A DNA stretch of 8,086 nt from Betaproteobacteria bacterium (lineage in GTDB: Bacteria; Pseudomonadota; Gammaproteobacteria; Burkholderiales; SG8-41). The stretch spans positions 1 through 8,086 of the forward strand of contig JAOUIN010000101.1 of the NCBI GenBank assembly GCA_029883965.1, read 5' to 3'. Position 1 is the stretch's first letter. Every line of letters starts with the position of its first letter. Shown here piece by piece: positions 1 through 6,311 of the stretch. The notes under the pieces are model-generated. The model did no database searches. It was not told the DNA's origin and saw only the letters and a program-made list of their open reading frames with translations. A program made the position numbers and the translations under genes.

Positions 1-680
1 CGCGGCCTCGCGCGCGGCTCGAAGGCAAACGCATCGTGCCTTATTACGATCGCGCGCAGATCGAGGCCGGTGCCGCGCAGGTTCGCGGCAGGGAAATCGT
101 CTGGGTGAATGACCCGGTTGAACTGTTCTTTCTGCAGATCCAGGGCTCTGGCCGGATCGAGCTCGACGACGGCAACATCGTGCGTGTGGGTTTCGCCGAT
201 CACAACGGTCACCCTTATCGTTCAATCGGACGCCTCCTGATCGACCGCGGTGAATTGCCCGCGGAGCGCGCCTCCATGCAGGGCATCAAGGCCTGGGCAC
301 AGCAGAATCCGGCCAAACTGCGCGAGGTCCTGGATCACAATCCACGCTACATATTTTTCCGCGAATTGCCGGCAGGGCTCAGCGGTCCGCTTGGTGCGCT
401 GGGTGTGCCGCTGACGGCACGCCGTTCAATCGCCGTTGATCCGCGCTATGTTCCGCTGGGTGCACCGGTATTTCTGGCCACGACCTGGCCGCTCAGTGCG
501 AAACCGCTCAACCAGCTGATGCTCGCCCAGGACACCGGCACTGCCATCCGCGGCGCAGTGCGTGCCGATTTTTTCTGGGGTTACGGTGATGATGCCGGGC
601 GCGAGGCCGGGCGCATGAAGCAGACCTTGCGGATGTGGCTGTTGCTACCCTCGGGATATCCCGTGAACGGCCCGGGATAG
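1..680 (+). CDS. mltA: Membrane-bound lytic murein transglycosylase A, 3' part (5' end outside window)
   Basis: Lytic transglycosylase that cleaves the MurNAc-GlcNAc bond of peptidoglycan and leaves 1,6-anhydro-MurNAc ends; in the family it is an outer-membrane lipoprotein facing the periplasm. The reading frame is open from base 3 with no stop before the window edge, so the signal peptide and N-terminal part are missing; 225 codons are visible. Seen: the VPYYDRAQIE stretch (MltA domain), FLQIQGSGRIEL, DHNGHPYRSIGRLLID, and the C-terminal 3D domain with AQDTGTAIRG and RADFFWG. The aspartates encoded at 531 and 567 match the two conserved 3D-domain aspartates, the second being the catalytic Asp of E. 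coli MltA (D308). The GTG at 36 is only an internal codon, because homology continues upstream of it (RLEGKRIVPYY). The gene converges with the cyclase on the other strand. Identification is firm; nothing looks broken in the visible part. Confidence 0.96.
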   Translation, partial: RPRARLEGKRIVPYYDRAQIEAGAAQVRGREIVWVNDPVELFFLQIQGSGRIELDDGNIVRVGFADHNGHPYRSIGRLLIDRGELPAERASMQGIKAWAQQNPAKLREVLDHNPRYIFFRELPAGLSGPLGALGVPLTARRSIAVDPRYVPLGAPVFLATTWPLSAKPLNQLMLAQDTGTAIRGAVRADFFWGYGDDAGREAGRMKQTLRMWLLLPSGYPVNGPG

Positions 681-695
681 GCAACAACCGGGCTG
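668..695 (+). repeat. Inverted repeat over the mltA stop codon
   Basis: Bases 668-675 (CGGCCCGG) pair with 688-695 (CCGGGCTG) to give an 8-bp stem with one G-U pair and a 12-base loop holding the mltA stop codon TAG (678-680). The hairpin is GC-rich, but the T-rich run lies more than 40 bases further on (738-757), so it does not have the compact form of a Rho-independent terminator. It may protect the 3' end of the transcript or take part in termination; that is inference. Confidence 0.35.
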
Positions 696-824
696 CACAA
701 TGCAAGCGCCCACTCATTAAGTATCGATATAACATATTGTTTTTATTGTAATTTTTACCCCTTGAATGCTAGGCAATCCCGCGCATACCTCCCGCGGCGC
801 GGCGCCCGCATCTGGGCAGGCCCG
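681..824. other. Convergent intergenic region with AT-rich block
   Basis: This gap lies between the stop codons of mltA and the cyclase gene, which face each other. Bases 715-757 are strongly AT-rich against a GC-rich background. They include the palindrome TATCGATA (722-729) and T-rich runs on the + strand (TTTTTA at 740-745 and ATTTTTA at 751-757). T runs on the + strand suit transcript ends coming from mltA, but no compact strong stem directly precedes them. On the minus strand, downstream of the cyclase stop, the sequence is GC-rich without a T tract, so no terminator is called there. No coding potential is seen. Confidence 0.5.
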
Positions 825-3182
825 CTACTCGACCGGCAAAGTCCAGACGCCATCCCAATTTTCGGGCGGCGGATTGCGGCTGTAAATCTCGCAACGCTCC
901 CGATAAAGCTGCGACGGCCGGTCTCCGGGGCAGGCCACAAGGATCTTGTTGAACAGCGTCGACGCTCGGTTCCAGGACCGGTTGCGGTAATGTGCAACCG
1001 CTTCGGCAAACGCGAAAATAACCTCGTCGGCATGCGGAAAACTGTCGGCGGTGTGATGGTCCAGCACTTCGCAAATAGCCACCGGGGCCTGCATGCCGCG
1101 CACACGGATCAAGTCCAGCTCCCGCATGCGCACGGGACTGCGCAACCGCGTCGCGGTTGTCTGGCAGATCAGTATGCTGGTACCGTAATACTTGTTTGCA
1201 TTCTGCAGCCGCTCCGCCAGATTGACCCGGTCGCCGATCACCGTGTATTCCAGCCGCTTGGGCGAGCCGATGCTGCCGGCAACCACATCACCGGTGCTGA
1301 TACCGATGCCGATCCGTATCGGCTCGCGCCCGCCTCGCGCACGACGCCGGTTTAATTCCTGCAACGCCACCATCATCCGGCTGCCGACGGTCACGGCGTT
1401 CGCTGCATCGCTCCGCGTCGCCCGCACCGATCCGAATACCGCCATGATCATGTCACCAATGTATTTGTCGAGTATGCCGTTGTGGGCAAACACGATATCA
1501 ACCATGTCGGTAAAGTAATCGTTGAGCATCGCCACGGTATCGCGCGCACCCAGTCGCTCCGACATCGACGTAAAACCGCGTATGTCCGAGAACAGCACGC
1601 TCACCTCGCGATTCGCGCCGTTCAGCGCCGCATCGCCACCTTCGAGCAGTTCATCCATGACCGCCTTGCTCATATAACGCGACATCGTGTTGCGCAGGCG
1701 TTTTTCCCGCGTAATGTCCTCGATGATCAGCATCGAGCCGATCCGTTCGTCGCGCGTGTCCCGCAGCGGCACGGCAGTCATGTTCACAGACACCGCGGTT
1801 TTACCGTCAAGAACCAGGTCGGAATCAATGGTGCTGTCGGTTCTGCCGGTGCGGGCCACTTTTTCCAGGCTGTTGGTCACCCAGCTGTTGGGTGCATCGA
1901 AAATCTCGTCGAGCCCCCTGTTGACTGTTTCCTCTTCCGAGCGCCGCAATATGCGCAATGCCGACTGGTTTATCTTGCTGACAATGTTCTCGGCATTCAG
2001 CGTAATGACGCCGTTGCTCATGCTGCGCAGGATGCCCTCGTTATAGTTTCGCGAATTGCTGACATCCTCGAACAACTGTGCATTTTCGATGGATACCGCC
2101 GCCTGCGCGCACAGTGCCGCCAATCGCTGCTGGTCATTCAACGTGAACGGCCCGTCCTTCTTGTTAAGTATCTCCATGACGCCGACCTTGTTGCCGCCTC
2201 TGGTTGAGATCGGCATGCACAGGATGTTGCGTGTGCGATAGCCCGTGCCCTTGTCCACATCGGGATTGAATCTTGGGTCGAGGTAAGCATCGTCGATATT
2301 GATGCATACAGCCTTCGTAAAACATTCGCCGGCAATGCCTGCGGTGGCCGGAAAACGGATCTCACCGGACCCCTCGCCGCCGGCCACGCGGGACCAAAGT
2401 TCCTTGCTCGAGGCGTCATGCAGAAACAATGATCCCCGGTCAGCTCCCAGAAGCTGGGTCGCGGCAGCCAGAATTTTCTGCAGCAACGGCTCCAGCATGA
2501 TCTCGGAAGTGATCGAGCTGACCACATCCAGCAACAGGGCTTCCTCGCGTTGCGAACGCTCCACCTTTTCGAACATTTGCGCGTTCTCAAGCGCTGCCGC
2601 AGCCTGGGACGACAACGCTTCGAGCAATCGCCGGTCTTCGGCGTCAAAATTCCCGTCGCGCTTGTTCAGCGCCTGGGTAACACCGATGACCTGCAACGCC
2701 TTGTTGCGGATGGGGACACAAAGGATGTTTCGCGTCCGGTAGCCGGTTTCCGTATCAACGCTGCGATTGAAACGCGCATCGGCATAGGCATCGGCAATGA
2801 TTTCGCTCTGACCGGCGGTGAAGACAGAGCCGGCAATTCCCTGATCGGCCGGAAAACGCACCTCACCGATGGCATTGCCCTGCATGACACGCGAGAACAA
2901 TTCGCCGGTCTCAGCATCGTGCAGGAACAGCGAACTGCGTTCCGCATTGAGCGTTTCGGTCACAACTTCCATCAGGCGCGGAAACAGGACATCGAGGGAA
3001 AGCGTATCCGAAACCCTGTTGGCAACATCCACCAGCGCCGTGGTACGGCGCACGAGTTCGGTGATGCGGATCAGCAGCTGGGTCTTCTCCGCATCCGACA
3101 AACCGCCCAGCAACCGCTCGATATCCTCCTGCTGGAGACGGCGCTCCAGTATGCCGCGGATAATCTCAAAATTGATTTCCAT
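825..3182 (-). CDS. GAF-GAF-PAS class III adenylate cyclase (CyaB1-like architecture)
   Basis: Predicted to make cAMP from ATP in the cytoplasm. The 785-residue product has an N-terminal helical stretch (1-45), GAF 1 (about 48-202), GAF 2 (about 220-372), PAS (about 378-492), a class III cyclase homology domain (about 525-708) and a tail ending in NWDGVWTLPVE. All key cyclase residues are present: metal-binding D533 (FSDIRGFT) and D577, adenine-selecting K573 (DKYIGD) and T647 (EYTVIGD), and transition-state N654 and R658. Lys/Thr at the purine positions indicates class IIIb and ATP rather than GTP. Both GAF domains show most of the NKFDE signature of cyclic-nucleotide-binding GAFs (N173, K174, F179, D183; N340, K341, F346, D350), with the final Glu replaced by Arg or Gln. 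No membrane segment is seen. The ATG at 3182 has a strong ribosome binding site and lies 26 bases after the GGDEF-EAL gene, so it is probably last in the operon. The domain order equals Anabaena CyaB1, where cAMP binding to GAF raises activity; transfer of that property here is inference. Confidence 0.95.
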   Translation of the reverse strand: MEINFEIIRGILERRLQQEDIERLLGGLSDAEKTQLLIRITELVRRTTALVDVANRVSDTLSLDVLFPRLMEVVTETLNAERSSLFLHDAETGELFSRVMQGNAIGEVRFPADQGIAGSVFTAGQSEIIADAYADARFNRSVDTETGYRTRNILCVPIRNKALQVIGVTQALNKRDGNFDAEDRRLLEALSSQAAAALENAQMFEKVERSQREEALLLDVVSSITSEIMLEPLLQKILAAATQLLGADRGSLFLHDASSKELWSRVAGGEGSGEIRFPATAGIAGECFTKAVCINIDDAYLDPRFNPDVDKGTGYRTRNILCMPISTRGGNKVGVMEILNKKDGPFTLNDQQRLAALCAQAAVSIENAQLFEDVSNSRNYNEGILRSMSNGVITLNAENIVSKINQSALRILRRSEEETVNRGLDEIFDAPNSWVTNSLEKVARTGRTDSTIDSDLVLDGKTAVSVNMTAVPLRDTRDERIGSMLIIEDITREKRLRNTMSRYMSKAVMDELLEGGDAALNGANREVSVLFSDIRGFTSMSERLGARDTVAMLNDYFTDMVDIVFAHNGILDKYIGDMIMAVFGSVRATRSDAANAVTVGSRMMVALQELNRRRARGGREPIRIGIGISTGDVVAGSIGSPKRLEYTVIGDRVNLAERLQNANKYYGTSILICQTTATRLRSPVRMRELDLIRVRGMQAPVAICEVLDHHTADSFPHADEVIFAFAEAVAHYRNRSWNRASTLFNKILVACPGDRPSQLYRERCEIYSRNPPPENWDGVWTLPVE

Positions 3183-3187
3183 GTCCG

Positions 3188-3194
3188 CCTCCCT
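3188..3194 (-). promoter_or_regulatory. Ribosome binding site of the cyclase gene
   Basis: AGGGAGG lies five bases before the ATG at 3182 on the minus strand. It is the best Shine-Dalgarno sequence in the window and supports this start. The other starts in the cluster have weaker or no visible sites, which suggests that the cyclase may be translated well on its own rather than only by coupling. Confidence 0.75.
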
Positions 3195-3208
3195 GGCGGC
3201 TGGTCAGA

Positions 3209-4990
3209 TCAGAGATCGGAGAGCCGGAGTTTGGCCAGTCCGGAACCGCTTTTTTCAAAAACCAGTATTTCCTTCGCAGTCAGAGGCTGGCTGACGTGTT
3301 TGCCCTGTACGCGCTCACATCCGAGCGCCAGCAACGCCACCACGGTTTCACCGTCTTCCACGCCTTCGGCCGTAACATGCAAACCAAGATCCCGCGCCAG
3401 ACGGACCAGCGTGCGCACCATCTTCCCGTGCAAAGCCGTGCGTTGCATATCGGCGACGAAGCTTGCGCTCAGTTTCAGTTCATCAAACGGCAGCTGCGCC
3501 AGATTGCTGAGCGAAGACGATCCTGTCCCGAAACCGTCGATACCCAGGCGCAATCCGAGGCGTTTCAACCTTGTCAGCGTGTCCCTGACCCGTTCGAGGC
3601 TCCCGGCAATCGCGGATTCATGTATGCCGATCACCACACGACCCGGCGGCACGCCCCAGGTGCGCAGCGCGCGATCGACAAAGTTGGTGAAGTCCGGCTG
3701 CAGCAGACCGCTGGCCAGTACCTTCAGACCGAGCTTGCACTCCAGACCGGCGCCTGCAAACTCGGCACTCTGACGCAATGCGTTGTTGAAAATCCACGAT
3801 GTCAGTTCACGCAACAGACCCGCAGTTTCCGCGGTTGCCAGCGCCTGCGCTTCGGGCACATCGCCAAGCTCGTCGTCGGTCCACCGCAGGACGCACTCCA
3901 GCCCGCCGATACGTCCGGACTTCGCATCGAGCTGCGGCTCAAAGCCGAGCTCCAGCGTGTTTCCCTCCAGCGCATGGCGCAGGCGGGTCTCATACAGCAT
4001 CTGGCGATCTTCGTTCTCGCCATGCGACGCTTGGTAAACGGCCATGCGTCCGCTGGCGCTCCGCGCCGCGCGCGCGGCGAGCTTGGCGTTGCGCACCAGG
4101 GCCTGCGGGTCATTCCCATGATCCGGGTAAACCGCGATCCCGACCACTGCGTCGACATCAAAATCACGGTCACCGATCGGGATGGTCGTTTCCAGGACTC
4201 CGAGAATCTTGCTGGCGGCGAGTATTGCCACACCCTCACCGGCGATGCGGGGCAGCAGGCAGGCAAACTGATCCCGGCTGACCCTGCCGAGCTGGTCCTG
4301 CTTGCGCAGCACGCCCTCGCGCATGCGCCGCGTCACCCGCAGCATGAAGGCCTCGCCTTTCTGCAATCCGAGCTGCCGGTCGATCTGCTCGACCTTGCCG
4401 ATCTGCAGCACCAGCAGCCCGAGTGACTTGCCTTCCTGCTGGTGTGCGTCAATGACGTTCCGGAAAATTTCCATGAACGCGGCATATTCCGGCGTCGGCA
4501 GCGTGCGCACCACGCCGCCCGCGTCCTGACCGCGTGCCGCAAGTGAAGCGAGCAGGGCCATTTGCAGAAAATTGAACCGCTGCAACGCCAGCAGGCTGTC
4601 AGTGCAGCGTTCCGGATCCGCTGCGTACAGACGCATCGCGCCGCGGGTCATTGCACTCTGAAACCGCTGGCAGTCGCGCCGCATGCGTTCCAGCGGCTCA
4701 CTCTCGGCGTCGAGCGCCCACTCACCCAAGGCGGCCGTGATGGGTGCCGTATCTCCGCCGCCGGTCTCTCCGGCGGCGATGAACGCCGCGTCCAGAGCAC
4801 CCGCCGCGGGAAGGAAAAGATCCGGCGCGCGTTCACGCACATCCCGGAACACCGTTGCGACCTGCGTCAGTGCAGCCGCATCAGCACCGAACTCCTCGGC
4901 CAGGCGCGCCGTAAGCGCGCCCAGTTCGACGCCCTGTTCTGCGGCTACGGTTTCGTCAGAGGAAGAATTCTGCGGGATCGATGGGGACAC
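3209..4990 (-). CDS. GGDEF-EAL protein with both catalytic sites degenerate
   Basis: Belongs to the cyclic-di-GMP synthase/phosphodiesterase tandem family but is probably not an enzyme. From GTG 4990 the product has 593 residues: an N-terminal mainly helical region of about 160 residues that I do not recognise, GGDEF (about 165-325) and EAL (about 330-575). The GGDEF signature is SRDQF (238-242), and the early metal Asp and the FK..ND..GH..GD elements are lost. R229-x-x-D232 sits at the exact allosteric I-site spacing. In EAL, the first Glu (ECV, E365), D485, K506, E542 and Q562 remain. The conserved Asn is K423, the first Glu of the ELTE motif is G455, the second Asp of DDFG is G486, and the Asp after the Lys of KID is S508. 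No membrane segment is seen. FimX and LapD are known non-catalytic tandem receptors of this kind; which one it resembles cannot be told here. The frame is open further upstream to 5098, but that extension lies inside the HD-GYP gene. GTG 4990 has a good ribosome binding site and overlaps that gene by 35 bases. Confidence 0.9.
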   Translation of the reverse strand: MSPSIPQNSSSDETVAAEQGVELGALTARLAEEFGADAAALTQVATVFRDVRERAPDLFLPAAGALDAAFIAAGETGGGDTAPITAALGEWALDAESEPLERMRRDCQRFQSAMTRGAMRLYAADPERCTDSLLALQRFNFLQMALLASLAARGQDAGGVVRTLPTPEYAAFMEIFRNVIDAHQQEGKSLGLLVLQIGKVEQIDRQLGLQKGEAFMLRVTRRMREGVLRKQDQLGRVSRDQFACLLPRIAGEGVAILAASKILGVLETTIPIGDRDFDVDAVVGIAVYPDHGNDPQALVRNAKLAARAARSASGRMAVYQASHGENEDRQMLYETRLRHALEGNTLELGFEPQLDAKSGRIGGLECVLRWTDDELGDVPEAQALATAETAGLLRELTSWIFNNALRQSAEFAGAGLECKLGLKVLASGLLQPDFTNFVDRALRTWGVPPGRVVIGIHESAIAGSLERVRDTLTRLKRLGLRLGIDGFGTGSSSLSNLAQLPFDELKLSASFVADMQRTALHGKMVRTLVRLARDLGLHVTAEGVEDGETVVALLALGCERVQGKHVSQPLTAKEILVFEKSGSGLAKLRLSDL

Positions 4991-6206
4991 TACCCTGCTC
5001 CAAGGTGCGTTTGATGCGATATGGCACGCCCGGTGACGCCTTCGGCTCCTGCGCAAGATCCAGTATGACTTGTGGTCGCAGCGGATTCCCTTTGGCATCC
5101 AGCACCACCATCACCCGCGGCAACAGCCGCCGCACCATGTTCTGCGCAATCACAATCCCGACTTCACCTGAATTCAACTCGACCAGCGAGCCCACCGGGA
5201 AAATACCGATGCACTGGACAAACTGCTCGACCATGGGCCCGTCAAACAGCGTATTGCGCATGCTGTAAAGATAATTCAGCGCGTTCGACGGCGAATACAC
5301 TTCGGCGTAGGTTCGTGTATGGATCATCGCATCGAAGGTGTCGACCAGCCCCGCGATCGACACGAACAACCCGAGTTCCGGCCCCTTCAGTCCCTTGGCA
5401 TAGCCGCTGCCGTCGTAGCGTTCATGATGCAGGGCGGCAAGCTCGGCGAGTTCAGGCGGCAGTCCGGGCGTTTGCTTCAGGATGTCCACCGTATGCGTGA
5501 TGTGGCTGCGGCACACCGCCTGCTCGACTTTGGTCAACGGCCCTTTCTTCGTCACGACCTCTTCGGGAACCGCGGTCATGCCGACATCCTGCAGCAACCC
5601 GACCATGCCCAGCAGATCGAGTTGCTCACGCGGCAGCTCGAGGAAACGGCCGAACGTGAGCATATAGATGGACACACCAAAAGCACGGTCCAGGGTGTGC
5701 CCGCCCTTCTCCTTGAGCTTGGCCAGCAGCATCATTGCATCCGGGTTGCGCACAACGCTGTCGGCCATGCTCGTTACGGCCTCTTTCACGCGGGGCGCAT
5801 CGAGCGCCTTGCCCGCTTGCACCGTGCCCATGATGTCCTTCAACAGGACTTCGGTCTTGCGCAATGCGGTCCGCGCCACCGGCAACTCTTCATCGACGGT
5901 GGCCTTTTCGCGGTAGGTCACCTTGTGCTTGATGGACGTCAGCACACTGGGGCCCAGCGGTGCCGGAATTTTCGGCGCCGCCGGTTTGTCGCTATCGCCG
6001 GCCAGCAAGTCGCTGCGCTCCGGCAGATCCGGCCCCTTGTCGAGGTCGATGAAGACCGTCTTGCAGTGCTTCTTCAGCGCTTCCAGCTGTTTTTCATTGC
6101 TGAGCACAAACCCCTGGTACATAAACGGGGTTTCCGTCCACGGGCGATCCAGTTCGGCAATAAACACGCCGAATTCAAGCCGGTCTACTGGTACCTCTTT
6201 TTTCAT
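4956..6206 (-). CDS. DUF3391/HD-GYP protein with degenerate metal site
   Basis: HD-GYP proteins hydrolyse cyclic-di-GMP using a di- or tri-metal centre. This one has the fold but has lost part of that centre. The 416-residue product starts MKKEVPVDRLEFGVFIAELDRP, typical of the DUF3391 N-terminus found before many proteobacterial HD-GYP domains. Residues about 165-330 form the HD-GYP domain. Retained: D207, H235, H260, H261, E262 (HHERYDGSGY) and D289 (VDTFDAM). Changed: the His of the usual YTxxHS motif is R174, HD is Q206-D207, the Lys of HDxGK is M210, and GYP is GYA (268-270). A C-terminal region of about 85 residues follows. The ATG at 6206 is chosen because it begins the DUF3391 similarity; the frame is open to GTG 6296, but the added residues are Arg-rich and look non-coding. 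No clear ribosome binding site is seen at 6206. It lies 105 bases after the phosphodiesterase gene and overlaps the GGDEF-EAL gene. It is probably a non-catalytic receptor or partner, or has altered specificity. Confidence 0.92.
   Translation of the reverse strand: MKKEVPVDRLEFGVFIAELDRPWTETPFMYQGFVLSNEKQLEALKKHCKTVFIDLDKGPDLPERSDLLAGDSDKPAAPKIPAPLGPSVLTSIKHKVTYREKATVDEELPVARTALRKTEVLLKDIMGTVQAGKALDAPRVKEAVTSMADSVVRNPDAMMLLAKLKEKGGHTLDRAFGVSIYMLTFGRFLELPREQLDLLGMVGLLQDVGMTAVPEEVVTKKGPLTKVEQAVCRSHITHTVDILKQTPGLPPELAELAALHHERYDGSGYAKGLKGPELGLFVSIAGLVDTFDAMIHTRTYAEVYSPSNALNYLYSMRNTLFDGPMVEQFVQCIGIFPVGSLVELNSGEVGIVIAQNMVRRLLPRVMVVLDAKGNPLRPQVILDLAQEPKASPGVPYRIKRTLEQGSVPIDPAEFFL
4998..5001 (-). 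promoter_or_regulatory. Ribosome binding site that decides the GTG start at 4990
   Basis: GGAG stands seven bases before the GTG at 4990-4988 on the minus strand, within the 3' end of the HD-GYP gene. No other ATG or GTG in this frame near the gene junction fits as well. The site supports a 35-base overlap and hence possible translational coupling with the gene before it. Confidence 0.6.
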
Positions 6207-6264
6207 TTGGATGGAATCAATCCGCGTCGGTCGCCCCGGGGCCATCCCCGGAGGGATTTTCCGT

Positions 6265-6307
6265 CTTGCGCGCGTGGCGCGCAAGCGCGTTTGCACCCGG
6301 GCAAACG
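6265..6307 (-). repeat. Two tandem hairpins between phosphodiesterase and HD-GYP genes
   Basis: CTTGCGCGC (6265-6273) and GCGCGCAAG (6277-6285) form a perfect 9-bp inverted repeat with a 3-base spacer. Next to it, CGTTTGC (6288-6294) and GCAAACG (6301-6307) form a perfect 7-bp inverted repeat with a 6-base spacer. On the minus-strand transcript the smaller one starts five bases after the stop codon of the metallo-hydrolase gene, and the larger one ends about 60 bases before the next ATG. Neither is followed by a U run (the sequence after them is ACGGAAAATCC), so they are not standard Rho-independent terminators. They could stabilise the upstream message, cause partial termination or pausing, or slow 3' exonuclease decay. 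Confidence 0.5.
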
Positions 6308-6311
6308 GCGC

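Noticed and set aside
668..757. Rho-independent terminator of mltA
   Set aside because: The GC-rich stem and the T-rich run are separated by more than 40 bases, so the two were reported separately rather than as a terminator.
762..1355. Open frames on both strands over the 3' end of the cyclase gene
   Set aside because: The cyclase frame continues through a well-known C-terminal tail (NWDGVWTLPVE). The alternatives have no family similarity.
2550..4426. Long + strand open frames (2550-3773 and 3296-4426) opposite the cyclase and GGDEF-EAL genes
   Set aside because: They overlap each other in different frames, have no motif, and mirror real minus-strand genes in GC-rich DNA.
4991..5098. N-terminal extension of the GGDEF-EAL frame up to 5098
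   Set aside because: It lies within the HD-GYP coding region, has an Arg-rich unlikely composition, and GTG 4990 has a better ribosome binding site.
6207..6296. N-terminal extension of the HD-GYP frame up to GTG 6296
   Set aside because: It runs through the two hairpins, is Arg-rich, and lies before the typical DUF3391 beginning at ATG 6206.
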